Source of the DNA: an uncultured Lachnospiraceae bacterium | GTDB lineage: Bacteria > Bacillota > Clostridia > Lachnospirales > Lachnospiraceae | DNA: 64,000 nt | Direction: 5' to 3' | Assembly (NCBI GenBank): GCA_910588865.1 | Contig: CAJUSJ010000007.1 | Location: 9,746-73,745, forward strand | Shown here: piece after piece, positions 33,715 to 42,214 of the stretch | Layout of the letters: every line of letters begins with the position of its first letter | Numbering within the stretch: position 1 is the stretch's first letter | Notes under the pieces: generated by a model | Databases searched by the model: none | What the model was told of the DNA's origin: nothing | The model's input: only the letters and a program-made list of their open reading frames with translations | Program-made: the position numbers and the translations under genes

Positions 33715-34386
33715 ATGAAGGGAAGGATATTTACGCCGGAGGAGGAGGCGCTGCTTCGGAAGGTGGGGGTAATGGTTACGGTCCAGCCGGGAGGTGTGGT
33801 CTATCTGAAAGGGGATCCGGCGGACCGGGTGTACTATATCTTAAAGGGGCGGGTGCGGATTTTTGAAAATCTTTATTCGGGCCGGGAGGTGACTCTGGAC
33901 GTGGTGGGAGCGGGACGGATATTTGGGGAGTCGGCTTTTGTGGAGCGCGGTACCCGTCCTACCTGTGTCCAGGCGGTGAACCAGGTGACCCTGATCTCTT
34001 TTCGAATGGCGGATGTTGTTTTGTATTTCGGTACCATGCCGGGGCTGGCCCTTCATTTCCTCCAGCTGTGTTCTGTTACCATGGATTATCTGGTGGAGCG
34101 CATGGAGGAGCAGTGTCTGTTGGACCGGTACGGCAAGGTGGCCAGCTATATCCTGAATCGGACGGTTCCAGATTCTGAGGACATGGGGACAGAGGGAGGG
34201 GTGCTGCCCTACACTCACGAGGATCTGTCTGTCTCGCTGGGTCTGAACCGGTCTACGGTGACTCAGGTTCTTAAGAGATTTCAGGAGCAGGGGTTGGTGG
34301 ACAGGGGATACGGGTTTTTGAGGGTTCTTGACCGCCAGGCTCTGGAAGCGGTGGTGGAGGGGCAGAAGAACGGTGATGGCCCTTGA
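33715..34386 (+). CDS. Crp/Fnr-family transcriptional regulator
   Basis: This 223-residue protein has an N-terminal cyclic-nucleotide-binding-like barrel (VYLKGDPADRVYYILKGRVR) and a C-terminal winged helix with recognition helix LGLNRSTVTQVLKRF. No Fnr-type Cys cluster is seen, so it probably binds a small ligand. The ATG at 33715 follows AGGAGG. A palindrome well placed for class II activation lies upstream of the next gene, yitT-like. Confidence 0.88.
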   Translation: MKGRIFTPEEEALLRKVGVMVTVQPGGVVYLKGDPADRVYYILKGRVRIFENLYSGREVTLDVVGAGRIFGESAFVERGTRPTCVQAVNQVTLISFRMADVVLYFGTMPGLALHFLQLCSVTMDYLVERMEEQCLLDRYGKVASYILNRTVPDSEDMGTEGGVLPYTHEDLSVSLGLNRSTVTQVLKRFQEQGLVDRGYGFLRVLDRQALEAVVEGQKNGDGP

Positions 34387-34501
34387 GGAGTATGGCGGTG
34401 AAATCTTGCTTGTGGGAATAAACTATGACAAGAATAAATCACATAAGCCCCATAGCTGCGTGATTGAGAGAGTGGAGAAAAATACCGCAAATTAAAAGGG
34501 A

Positions 34502-34545
34502 ATTGTTATATATGCAACAATCTTTGGTTCTCCTTTGCTTATAAT
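34502..34545 (+). promoter_or_regulatory. Crp/Fnr-type site and promoter of the YitT gene
   Basis: ATTGTTATATATGCAACAAT (34502-34521) is an inverted repeat with 6-bp arms, and TATAAT follows at 34540-34545 with no recognisable -35. The palindrome centre lies about 40.5 bp before the expected transcription start, the classic class II Crp/Fnr activator position. The regulator gene is directly upstream. Confidence 0.55.
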
Positions 34546-34597
34546 AAAAGCAGTTAATAAAAAGACGGCAGGGTTTGTGCCGGGAATGGAGGACCGT

Positions 34598-35437
34598 ATG
34601 AAGAAATTAGAGACCATGTTTTACATTGTAGCAGGAAATGCGCTTCTGGCTTTTGCCGTGTGCGCGTTTGTGGTTCCCAACGGATTTATGCTGGGAGGTT
34701 CTACGGGGATTGCCCTGGCGGTTCAGTCCTGGATACCGGCACCGATCTCGGTGATCACGGCGTTTGTAAATGTGTCCCTGTTTTTGCTGGGGTTTGTGTT
34801 TCTGGGAAAGCAGTTTGCCATGACGTCCCTGTTTTCTACGATTATTTATCCCATTATTCTGGGGCTGTTTGAGAAACTTCCTGTGGGAACCTGGTTTGCC
34901 GGGGATACGCTCCTTTCCGCGGTGTTCGCGGGAGTGCTCATGGGCGGGGGAATCGGCCTGGTGATCCGGGCGGGCGGCTCTACGGGAGGCATGGATATCC
35001 CGCCCTGTATTTTACAGAAGCTCAAAGGCATTCCTGTGGGGAATTCCATGATGGGGTTTGATATTCTGATTCTGGGAGTCCAGATCCTGCGGGGCGGTTG
35101 GGACGGCATCCTCTACGGCATCGTGGTCATCGTCCTCACATCAGCCATGGTCAACAAGACCCTTCTCTCTGGGGAACAGAAGATCGAGCTGATCATTATT
35201 TCTCCCCGCTATGAGGAGATCTGTCAGGCGGTTTTGAATGATTTGGACAGCGGCATGACGTTTCTGAATATCGAGACCGGCTATGAAAAGACGAGCCAGA
35301 AGGCCATATTCAGCGTGGTTCACGGGAAACAGTATTCCGCGTTTCGGGATAAGGCGTTGTCCATCGACCCCAGCGCTTTTATCGTGGCTGCCCCGGTGGT
35401 GAACGTGAATGGGCGGGGGTATACATTGGCCAGGTAG
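34598..35437 (+). CDS. YitT family membrane protein
   Basis: The 279-residue protein has five membrane spans in the YitT_membrane domain (GFMLGGSTGIALAVQSWIPA, then GGSTGGMDIP), followed by a cytoplasmic DUF2179 domain (residues about 195-275). The transported or sensed ligand is unknown. The ATG at 34598, with GGAGG 5 nt upstream, is preferred over earlier in-frame starts. It is probably controlled by the adjacent Crp/Fnr protein. Confidence 0.87.
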   Translation: MKKLETMFYIVAGNALLAFAVCAFVVPNGFMLGGSTGIALAVQSWIPAPISVITAFVNVSLFLLGFVFLGKQFAMTSLFSTIIYPIILGLFEKLPVGTWFAGDTLLSAVFAGVLMGGGIGLVIRAGGSTGGMDIPPCILQKLKGIPVGNSMMGFDILILGVQILRGGWDGILYGIVVIVLTSAMVNKTLLSGEQKIELIIISPRYEEICQAVLNDLDSGMTFLNIETGYEKTSQKAIFSVVHGKQYSAFRDKALSIDPSAFIVAAPVVNVNGRGYTLAR

Positions 35438-35475
35438 AGAGTGGGGAAATCGTATGTACGGATAAGACAGAGAAA

Positions 35476-35499
35476 AAGACGGCTGGTGGCAGCCGTCTT
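35476..35499. terminator. Bidirectional intrinsic terminator
   Basis: AAGACGGCTG-GTGG-CAGCCGTCTT is a perfect 10-bp hairpin between two convergent genes. T-rich tracts occur on both sides (TTTTTCTC on the minus strand, CTGTTTTAAT on the plus strand). Confidence 0.85.
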
Positions 35500-35506
35500 C
35501 CCTGTT

Positions 35507-36355
35507 TTAATAGATTACATATATGGAACCATCTTCTAATGTCCATGAATCCCCAACCTTTGCCGGAAGACCTGTTGTGGGGTTGATGGGAATTTCTTCT
35601 TTTATGTTTTTTTCATACAGATCTGCTGCTGTCTCTCCATAATAGATGCTGCAGAAAATCAGTTCTTCATATCCAAAGGGATCAAAATGTCCTTTTCCAT
35701 CCGCGGGATTTGTTCCCATAAAAAAAATTTTATTTTTACCTATCTCAGATTTATGTAAATCAATCTCCAGGTTTTCTGCCAGGTTAATAAAATAGAAGAC
35801 ATCATCAAGACTGCGGGGTATAAATCTTATGGGGATGTCTATACTTCTGTTGTTTGGGTTATCTCCGTTATTTGTCAGCCACTCTATAATGTAATCACGT
35901 ACTGCCAGGTAAATAGGGTCGTTTGAATAATCTTTTCTGCTGCCGTCTGTACCAAATTCTGTTCTGGTAACCACATTTGTATGGCACAGATATTGTCCGT
36001 CTGTCGAGTCCAAAACAACGGGAACAAGCAGGTTGTTTTTTTCTGTTGTTTCTGCTGGAAATACGAGCAGGTCTGTTGTCAGACGGTTGACCCGTGATTG
36101 GATCTGCGGAACGGCATTTGCGTCGCTGTCGGAATACGGTTTCCGTCCTTCCGCTTTTCCGCAGGTAAGATAATGTTGATACAGGGCGTTTTCGTCTGTT
36201 CCCCATGCCGCCGCCACATCGGGGTTAGTCTGTGCGTAGTATTCGGAATCAAATACCGTGCCGTCGGGCATTGTCCGGGGACTGGCGGATACGGTCATAG
36301 CTGATGACAACCCTAAAAATCCTGACAATAATGCCAAATATATCTTTTTCTTCAT
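35507..36355 (-). CDS. Secreted protein with NPDV/EGR repeat-like domain
   Basis: The 282-residue protein has a cleavable signal peptide (KKKIYLALLSGFLGL, then TVSASP). Residues 33-75 carry a motif frequent in exported Clostridia proteins (FDSEYYAQTNPDVAAAWGTD followed by HYLTCGKAEGRKP). The remaining 200 residues are unrecognised. The motif is usually found near the N-terminus or as a repeat in surface proteins, so cell-surface localisation is likely. The gene lacks a clear partner. Confidence 0.7.
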   Translation of the reverse strand: MKKKIYLALLSGFLGLSSAMTVSASPRTMPDGTVFDSEYYAQTNPDVAAAWGTDENALYQHYLTCGKAEGRKPYSDSDANAVPQIQSRVNRLTTDLLVFPAETTEKNNLLVPVVLDSTDGQYLCHTNVVTRTEFGTDGSRKDYSNDPIYLAVRDYIIEWLTNNGDNPNNRSIDIPIRFIPRSLDDVFYFINLAENLEIDLHKSEIGKNKIFFMGTNPADGKGHFDPFGYEELIFCSIYYGETAADLYEKNIKEEIPINPTTGLPAKVGDSWTLEDGSIYVIY

Positions 36356-36452
36356 TTCTCTGTGCCTCCTTATAATGTGTGTATTATAGCATTACAGCTA
36401 CATTAATTCAAGCCGCTTCCTCCATTGACTGCTTTTTCCCTTTTCAGAATGT

Positions 36453-36587
36453 GTTACTGTTCACATACGTTCACAGCAACTGGCAAAAATCCATGAAAAT
36501 CGCCTGCGGCGATGGGATTTTTGCTCTCTGGCCCAGTTTATCACACGGTCAGCGCGGCAAGCGCGCAGACCTACCTGAACAGTAACC
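36453..36587. repeat. 135-bp dispersed repeat, copy B
   Basis: This is the same element as 21931-22065. Here the ends are perfect 11-bp inverted repeats (GTTACTGTTCA and TGAACAGTAAC). The inner hairpin GCAAAAATCC/GGGATTTTTGC is kept. There is no ORF. It lies between the divergently oriented tails of a secreted-protein gene region and the flavin reductase. Confidence 0.75.
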
Positions 36588-36592
36588 AGAAT

Positions 36593-36647
36593 GTTACAAG
36601 CGGCTGAAAACCGAATTTCAGGTTTTCAGCCGCAAATACGTTGTAAC
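36593..36647 (-). terminator. Long hairpin after the FAD reductase gene
   Basis: GCGGCTGAAAACC and GGTTTTCAGCCGC make a 13-bp stem with an 8-nt loop, and GTTACAA/TTGTAAC close an outer stem. It starts 9 nt past the reductase stop on the minus strand. No long T-tract follows. Confidence 0.6.
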
Positions 36648-36655
36648 GCTGTTTT

Positions 36656-38500
36656 TTATTCTTCAGCCGCCGCGTTGGTTCCCGCGATTCTTCCAAAATA
36701 CACGGCAGAGCCGATGGCCATGCCGCAGCAGGGATACTCGGTGCCGAACAGTCCGGTAAAGGCCACTTCCCCGGCCGCGTACAGTCCTTTAATAGGCTGG
36801 TCCTGGGTATCCAGAACCTGAGAGTTCTCATTGATTCCCAGGCCCCCGAAGGTGACGGAGGAGCCGGGGTTCATGGCGATGGCGTAGTAAGAATCGCCTT
36901 CTACGGGAATCATGTATTCCGCGGGTTTTCCGAAATCTTCGTCTTCGCCCTTGGCGCACAGCTCATTGTAACGGTCCACCGTGGCTTTTAAGACAGCCGG
37001 GTCCATGGAAAGCTGCTGGGCCAGTTCTTCTACAGTGGCCGCTTTTACGGTGGAGTCCAGGGTGATGCCGTACTGTACCGTGGGGTTGGGGTCATTGTCA
37101 GTGGCAATGTAGTAGCCCATGGGGCTCTTGGCCTGGGCCAGGGCTTCGGCTACATGGGACTGGTAGGTCCACTCATTGACCACCCGCTCTCCGGCGGCAC
37201 TGACAATCAGTCCTGATTCTTCGTTGATCCCGACGCCGCAGGTGTAGCTGACGTATACCAATTGCAGTCCGTCGCTCTCAAAGTTTTTGGCGCCAATGGC
37301 TTCTGCCATGAGAAGTCCCTCGCCGATGTTGCCGGCGGGCACGGTGGTGTTCTTGTTGGAGGGCAGGAATTCCTGATACCGGGACATCAGCTCTTCGCTG
37401 CTGGCGTAGCCTCCGGTGGCCAGTATTACCGCTTTGCCGTTTACGGTTAGCTGTTTTCCGTCTGCCGTCTCAGCTTTGACTCCGGTTACGGAACCGTCTT
37501 CACTGGTGATCAGTTCTTTTCCGCTGGTATTGTACACAAACCGCACGCCCAGCTCTTCTGCTCTTTCTGTCAGGGGAACGGTAATCTGGCCGCCGTGGCC
37601 GCTGGTCTGACCGCCGCCGCCTTCGGAATTATGTACTCTCCAGGGGGTCAGGGAGGAGTGGATAGGCTCTACGTCTTTGACCTTCATGCCCACTTCCTCC
37701 AGCCAGGCCAGATTGTCGGCGGAATTATCGCAGAAGTCTCTTAACAGCTCTTCGTCAATAAGACCTTTGCTGAAGCTCATCAGATAGTCGTACATCTCCT
37801 GGGACGAATCCTCGAACTCCTGCTTTGTCTGCCATGGAGTTCCCGCCGCCAGCACTTTTCCTCCGCTCCGGGTGGTGGAGCCTCCGGTAATCCCCTGCTT
37901 TTCGATGAGCAAAACGTCAGCGCCTGCCTCTGCCGCCGTGATTGCCGCGGACAGTCCCGCGGCTCCGCCGCCTACGACCACTACGTCAGCTTCCATGTTC
38001 TCCTCATAATCAAAGGAGTCATGAACCTCGGCCATGGCTTTGGGGTCGCCTCCGGCCTGCTGGACGCAGTCAGACACGGCCCGCTTGATGGCCATACATG
38101 TGATGGTTGCCCCGGTGATGGAATCCACGTTTACGCTCTGGGCTTCCACGATTTTCCCCGGCATTACCTCCACGGGAGTGGTAGCCATACCGTAGCCGAT
38201 TCCGTAGGTCTCCACATGGTCTTTTACCGCCACGTCCGTGATACTGTCCTCGTCAAAGGTTACTTCCACCGCCAGTTCTCCGTTCATGCCAGTGGTGGTT
38301 CCTGTGTAGGTGCCGGCAGTATAGGTGCCTTCATTCTCCTGAGACGGTGTTTCGGCAGGAGTCTCTGTGGTGGGTGCCTCTGTTGCCGCTTCTGTGGACG
38401 GCGCTGCTGTGGTGGCGGTCTCCTCCGCCTTCTGTCCGCAGGCGGTCATGGAGGTAACCATGGATGCGGCAAGCAGAATTGCCAAATGTTTCTTCTTCAT
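36656..38500 (-). CDS. Exported flavinylated FAD-dependent reductase (fumarate reductase-like)
   Basis: The protein has 614 residues from ATG 38500 (AAGGAG upstream). A lipobox (MTAC, Cys21) and a Thr/Glu/Pro spacer lead into an FMN-binding domain (about 60-155). DSITGAT at 126-132 is the ApbE target motif whose last Thr carries covalent FMN. The rest is a fumarate-reductase/succinate-dehydrogenase-like flavoprotein with FAD motif VVVGGGAAGLSAA. The protein should sit outside the membrane as a terminal reductase for fumarate-like or enoate acceptors, receiving electrons through FMN. A TetR gene lies directly upstream in the same direction (40 nt). Confidence 0.88.
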   Translation of the reverse strand: MKKKHLAILLAASMVTSMTACGQKAEETATTAAPSTEAATEAPTTETPAETPSQENEGTYTAGTYTGTTTGMNGELAVEVTFDEDSITDVAVKDHVETYGIGYGMATTPVEVMPGKIVEAQSVNVDSITGATITCMAIKRAVSDCVQQAGGDPKAMAEVHDSFDYEENMEADVVVVGGGAAGLSAAITAAEAGADVLLIEKQGITGGSTTRSGGKVLAAGTPWQTKQEFEDSSQEMYDYLMSFSKGLIDEELLRDFCDNSADNLAWLEEVGMKVKDVEPIHSSLTPWRVHNSEGGGGQTSGHGGQITVPLTERAEELGVRFVYNTSGKELITSEDGSVTGVKAETADGKQLTVNGKAVILATGGYASSEELMSRYQEFLPSNKNTTVPAGNIGEGLLMAEAIGAKNFESDGLQLVYVSYTCGVGINEESGLIVSAAGERVVNEWTYQSHVAEALAQAKSPMGYYIATDNDPNPTVQYGITLDSTVKAATVEELAQQLSMDPAVLKATVDRYNELCAKGEDEDFGKPAEYMIPVEGDSYYAIAMNPGSSVTFGGLGINENSQVLDTQDQPIKGLYAAGEVAFTGLFGTEYPCCGMAIGSAVYFGRIAGTNAAAEE

Positions 38501-38540
38501 CTTTTCTCCTTTCTTATCCGGCCGCCAGGCCATAGCGGCG

Positions 38541-39119
38541 TTACTTCTGCTCTGGCGCGAAACTGTCGAGGATCAGCTGGTGACATTGTCTTTTGATGTC
38601 CTGGCTTTTCCACAGATCAGGTTCCTGCTGAAAGCCGTGATACAGCCCCAGTGTGATCCCGTAGTAGATCCGGGACAGGAGAGAGACGGGAAGGTCCCTT
38701 AGCTCTCCTTTTCTGGAGCCATCTGTTATGACTTTTTCAATGGCCTGATACATCTCCTCCTGATAGCAGGTAAAGGACTCCTGGCCGGAAGAGAAGACTT
38801 TGTACATCTGCTCGATCCTGGCCTCCCTGGGGTGGCCGAGAAGGTAGTCGATGATGTTGTCCATGCGGCGGCACAGCTTGTCCGCGGCGTTTTTCTCTGC
38901 TTCCACGCCTTCCTCGCATGCCTGGATGTCCATCTCATAGCAGTATTCGTACACTTGCTTTATCAGGTCTTCTTTTGATTTGAAATACAGGTATATGGTT
39001 CCCTTGGCTATGCCCGCGGTCTGGGCGATATCCTGTACGGAAGTGCTCTCAAAGCCTCTTTGTGAAAAGAGATCAATGGCGGCTTCCAGAATCTGCCGGT
39101 ATTTCTCTGATTCTTCCAT
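38541..39119 (-). CDS. TetR-family regulator
   Basis: The 192-residue protein has an N-terminal TetR helix-turn-helix (ILEAAIDLFSQRGFESTSVQ, then TAGIAKGTIYLYFKSKEDLI) and a helical ligand domain. The start at 39119 follows GAGGAGG; an extra 12 codons in frame upstream are unlikely. It probably represses itself and the downstream flavin reductase through the palindrome just upstream. Confidence 0.9.
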   Translation of the reverse strand: MEESEKYRQILEAAIDLFSQRGFESTSVQDIAQTAGIAKGTIYLYFKSKEDLIKQVYEYCYEMDIQACEEGVEAEKNAADKLCRRMDNIIDYLLGHPREARIEQMYKVFSSGQESFTCYQEEMYQAIEKVITDGSRKGELRDLPVSLLSRIYYGITLGLYHGFQQEPDLWKSQDIKRQCHQLILDSFAPEQK

Positions 39120-39166
39120 GGGGGTCCTCCTCTCCAATTGGGTGCGGCGGTTCACTGGTGACCAGA

Positions 39167-39222
39167 TATGACTGACTGGTCAGTCATAAGACCAGAGTAC
39201 CATAATGTTATATTTTTGTCAA
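39167..39222 (-). promoter_or_regulatory. Promoter and palindromic TetR operator
   Basis: On the minus strand TTGACA (39222-39217), a 17-bp spacer and extended TGGTACTCT form the promoter. The operator TATGACTGA-CTGG-TCAGTCATA (39167-39188; 9-bp arms) lies at about +1 to +25, where bound repressor would block transcription. Confidence 0.7.
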
Positions 39223-39352
39223 TCCGATTTTTGCCATTTTTTAAGCAGCCGCGGGCTGTATTGACTTTCCGTTTTTTGTCCATTAAAATGGAACTGCTTT
39301 TGATGTGACGTGACATTGAGCTTGGGGCTAAGGTGTGGGAGGAGGTATGGAT

Positions 39353-40078
39353 ATGGAGAATAAAGACAGGCGGAAAGAGAGCGCGGGCGGGAAGGCCTGG
39401 GCAAGGCCGGTTGTTAAGCCTGCTGTTCTGGTTCTGCTGGCTGTTATACTCCTGTGCGGAGTGTTAGCGGGGCTGCTCTGGTGGAGACGGCATGGGGCGG
39501 ATGAGGGGGTGGCGATCCGACCGGAGAGAGAGCATCCCGTGGGGATCGTGGAGACCTATTGCCAGAAGGACCAGCGGTGGGCTGAGGATAAGCTGGGGAG
39601 CTCTGTTTACCGGATGAGGGGTTCTGGCTGCCTGACCAGCTGCGTGGCCTCGGCGCTGTCCACACAAGCAGCCTCGGGTATAGGCGGCACAACGGCAGAT
39701 ACGGGCAAGGTCATAAGCGCCGGGGAACTGAACCGGATTTTCAGCGAAGGTCAGGTCTACAATGAACAGGGAGATATCGTCTGGGATCGGATCGGGGGGA
39801 TCATGCCAGAGGTGGGGGTTTTAGTGGCTGGTTCCGTTGATGGGAAACAGATCGAGGCGCTTTTGGATGAAGGAAAGTATCCGATCGTCAAGGTGAAGGT
39901 GGGCGGAGATGGCGCGGCTCATTGGGTGCTGATCGTGGGGAGTGATGGAGAAGAGTATGTGTGCGTGGATCCGCTCAAGGAGGATGGCGCGCTGGTGCCC
40001 TTAAGCGTCCATGGCGGGGTGGTGTACCGGATGCGGTGTGTGTATTGGGCGGGTGGAGGAAGCCGGGCGGGGACCTGA
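39353..40078 (+). CDS. Membrane-anchored C39-like peptidase family protein
   Basis: This 241-residue protein has a short basic N-terminus and one membrane span (about 22-45), then an extracellular C39_2-like papain-fold domain. The likely catalytic Cys93 is in RGSGCLTSC, with His in GAAHWVLIVG and Asp in CVDPL. The DQRW segment before the Cys is also typical. The ATG at 39353 has GGAGG 8 nt upstream; an alternative ATG is at 39347. It probably acts on peptides or peptidoglycan outside the cell. Confidence 0.75.
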   Translation: MENKDRRKESAGGKAWARPVVKPAVLVLLAVILLCGVLAGLLWWRRHGADEGVAIRPEREHPVGIVETYCQKDQRWAEDKLGSSVYRMRGSGCLTSCVASALSTQAASGIGGTTADTGKVISAGELNRIFSEGQVYNEQGDIVWDRIGGIMPEVGVLVAGSVDGKQIEALLDEGKYPIVKVKVGGDGAAHWVLIVGSDGEEYVCVDPLKEDGALVPLSVHGGVVYRMRCVYWAGGGSRAGT

Positions 40079-40155
40079 GACAGAACGGGAGTGAAAGGAC
40101 ATGCTGACCAGCAACCATTTTGCGGCCGCGGTTTCACCAGGATATATGATAGTGC

Positions 40156-40184
40156 TTGTATTGTTTTGAAACCCCATATACAAT
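40156..40184 (+). promoter_or_regulatory. Promoter of the second LysR gene
   Basis: TTGTAT (40156-40161), a 17-bp spacer and TACAAT (40179-40184) precede the LysR start by about 35 nt. Confidence 0.55.
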
Positions 40185-40219
40185 AGAATTAAAAGAAAAT
40201 TATGGGGGAGGCAAAAACC

Positions 40220-41137
40220 ATGGAAATCCGAGTTCTCAAGTACTTTCTCACAGTAGTCCGGGAGGAGGGAATCAACCGGGCGGCAGAGGTTCTCCACATC
40301 ACTCAGCCCACCTTAAGCCGCCAGCTGTCCGGGCTGGAGGAGGAGATCGGGGTGAAGCTCTTTGAGAGAGGGGCCAGAAAGATCACCCTCACCAGAGAGG
40401 GGATGCTCTTAAGGCGGAGGGCCGAGGAGATATTGTCCCTGGTTCAGAAGACCGAAGAAGAGCTGACAGAGCAGGAGGAGCTGGTGGACGGGAAGATCGT
40501 CATAGGCAGCGGAGAGCTGGCGGCGGTCTGGATCCTGCCGGACCTGATCGGCGCGTTCAGCGAAAAATATCCCCTGGTCACCTTTGACCTGTTTACGGCC
40601 AACGCGGACCTGGTGAAGGAGCAGATGGAGAAGGGACTGGTTGATGTGGGGATCCTGCTGGAACCCATAGACATGGAGAAATTCGACTTTATCCGGCTTC
40701 ACCAGAAGGAGAGATGGGTGGTTCTCATGAGACCCGGCGATCCCCTGGCAGAGAAGGAGGCCGTATCGGCAAAGGATCTGGAGGGTCGGCCCTTAAGCCT
40801 CCCCCGCCGGACAAATGTCCAGAACGAGCTGGCCAGCTGGTTCGGCGACTCCTTTTCAAAACTTCGGGTGCTGTTTACAAACAATTTTACCACCAACGCC
40901 GCTGTCATGGTCCAGAGCGGGTTGACATACGCCATGGCCGTGGAGGGTTCTCTGCCTTTCTGGGATAAAGAAAAAATAATCTCCAGGCCCCTGTACCCGG
41001 ATCTTTCCGCCAGCAGCGTCCTGGCCTGGAGAAAGCGGCAGATGTTCAGTCCGGCGGTGACCAGGTTCATAGACCATGTGAAGAAAAATCTTGACTTCAG
41101 GGCCGGCAGGGAAGCTTTCACCGGCTGGCCCAGGTAG
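40220..41137 (+). CDS. LysR-family transcriptional regulator
   Basis: The 305-residue protein has a LysR winged helix (MEIRVLKYFLTVVREEGINR, then TQPTLSRQLSGLEEEIG) and an effector-binding domain. It is a paralogue of the LysR at 12745. The ATG at 40220 has GGGGGAGG upstream; six earlier codons in frame are not needed. It converges on the TetR gene at 41118 with a 20-bp coding overlap and no terminator between them. Its target is unclear because no divergent gene lies directly upstream. Confidence 0.9.
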   Translation: MEIRVLKYFLTVVREEGINRAAEVLHITQPTLSRQLSGLEEEIGVKLFERGARKITLTREGMLLRRRAEEILSLVQKTEEELTEQEELVDGKIVIGSGELAAVWILPDLIGAFSEKYPLVTFDLFTANADLVKEQMEKGLVDVGILLEPIDMEKFDFIRLHQKERWVVLMRPGDPLAEKEAVSAKDLEGRPLSLPRRTNVQNELASWFGDSFSKLRVLFTNNFTTNAAVMVQSGLTYAMAVEGSLPFWDKEKIISRPLYPDLSASSVLAWRKRQMFSPAVTRFIDHVKKNLDFRAGREAFTGWPR

Positions 41138-41756
41138 AACCGGGAGGCGGGAAAAGAGGCAGGGAAAGCTTCAAGGCCTCAAATTCTTCCCTCCCCTTGT
41201 CCGTCATGCAGGGAATGAGCAGGCTCCAAAAGCCATGTAACGTCAGAGCCGCCTCATCCCCCTCCCGGGCCTGATAAAAATCCGGGAGGCCGTGGATCAT
41301 AAAGGTCATTATGACGCTTATGATCCCCTGATATTGCCGGGAGAATTCCTTTTTCAGCAGCCCATTTTCCGCGAAGTCATGGAAGGCCTCCCCTAACGCG
41401 TCATGGAGATCCCTCAATACCTGGACCTGCATTTCATAAATATTCGGGCAAATCTGCGATAACTCCACATAATGCTTAAAATAATACGGACGACTGTTTT
41501 TCTGATTGATGGCATCCAAAAAAAACTGATTCAGCTCACCAAGGGTTTTTGGGGAAGGGATCCGTTCATATTTTTCGTGTTCCTGAAGAATGATTGCTTC
41601 GATCAGTTCTTCTTTCTTTTTGTAATGATAAGTCAGGTTTCCCACGCTGATGTTCAGCGCGGCGGCGATATGCCGCATGGAAGTGTTGTGAAATCCGTTT
41701 TCCGTAAATAGACGCCGGGCCGTGTCCAAAATGGTCTGTTTCATATTAGAAACCAT
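41118..41756 (-). CDS. TetR-family regulator
   Basis: The 212-residue protein has a TetR helix-turn-helix (ILDTARRLFTENGFHNTSMR, then ALNISVGNLTYHYKKKEEL) and a ligand domain of about 150 residues. The ATG at 41756 follows GTAGGAGCG; codons further upstream run into the operator region and are not coding-like. It is divergent from the ferredoxin/AEC operon and very probably represses it through two palindromes. Confidence 0.88.
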   Translation of the reverse strand: MVSNMKQTILDTARRLFTENGFHNTSMRHIAAALNISVGNLTYHYKKKEELIEAIILQEHEKYERIPSPKTLGELNQFFLDAINQKNSRPYYFKHYVELSQICPNIYEMQVQVLRDLHDALGEAFHDFAENGLLKKEFSRQYQGIISVIMTFMIHGLPDFYQAREGDEAALTLHGFWSLLIPCMTDKGREEFEALKLSLPLFPPPGSTWASR

Positions 41757-41846
41757 ATGCTTTTCGCTCCTACATTTTTTCCAGCCGCTGTGAACAGTAG
41801 CTATTTTACTATGGTGAAGGCAAGCCTCCAGGGGACTCTGCCTGTA

Positions 41847-41899
41847 TTGACATTTTAGCACGAGTGTGCTAGAATGTCAAATTAGTACTAATGTACTAA
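41847..41899 (+). promoter_or_regulatory. Promoter with two tandem TetR operators
   Basis: TTGACA (41847-41852), a 17-bp spacer and TAGAAT (41870-41875) form a near-consensus promoter. Operator 1 (TTAGCACGAGTGTGCTAG, 41855-41872) fills the spacer and -10, within a larger inverted repeat from TTGACATT to AATGTCAA. Operator 2 (TTAGTACTAATGTACTAA, 41882-41899) covers the start site. Both fit TTAG-Y-AC-N4-GT-R-CTA, with centres 27 bp apart. Confidence 0.8.
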
Positions 41900-41926
41900 A
41901 TAATACCATTGTCAGGAGGAGCGGTA

Positions 41927-42163
41927 ATGATGAGGGAGATCATAGGAAAAAACAGATTCATAAGAAAACTGGTGGAGAAGCGGGGAACTGTACAACACGA
42001 CAGCGGCGCTTGTGTGTATTGCGGAAAGTGCGGCAGGACCTGTCCCATGAAAGCCATTAATGTCAGAACAAAGGAGAGAAAGCTGGAGATTAACCATGAT
42101 GTCTGTGTAAGGTGCGAAAGCTGTGTGAAAATATGTCCCAGGTCAGCTCTGAGAATGTCTTGA
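41927..42163 (+). CDS. 2[4Fe-4S] ferredoxin
   Basis: The 78-residue protein has two classic cluster motifs: CVYCGKCGRTCP (Cys 29, 32, 35, 39) and CVRCESCVKICP (Cys 60, 63, 66, 70). It carries electrons in the cytoplasm. A basic N-terminal helix of about 25 residues precedes the clusters. AGGAGG lies 7 nt before ATG 41927. It is the first gene behind the TetR-controlled promoter and is followed 51 nt later by an AEC transporter. Confidence 0.87.
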   Translation: MMREIIGKNRFIRKLVEKRGTVQHDSGACVYCGKCGRTCPMKAINVRTKERKLEINHDVCVRCESCVKICPRSALRMS

Positions 42164-42214
42164 AATCTTCCCCGAACCATGGTATAACATGTCGGAAGAG
42201 GGAGGAATTGAAAA

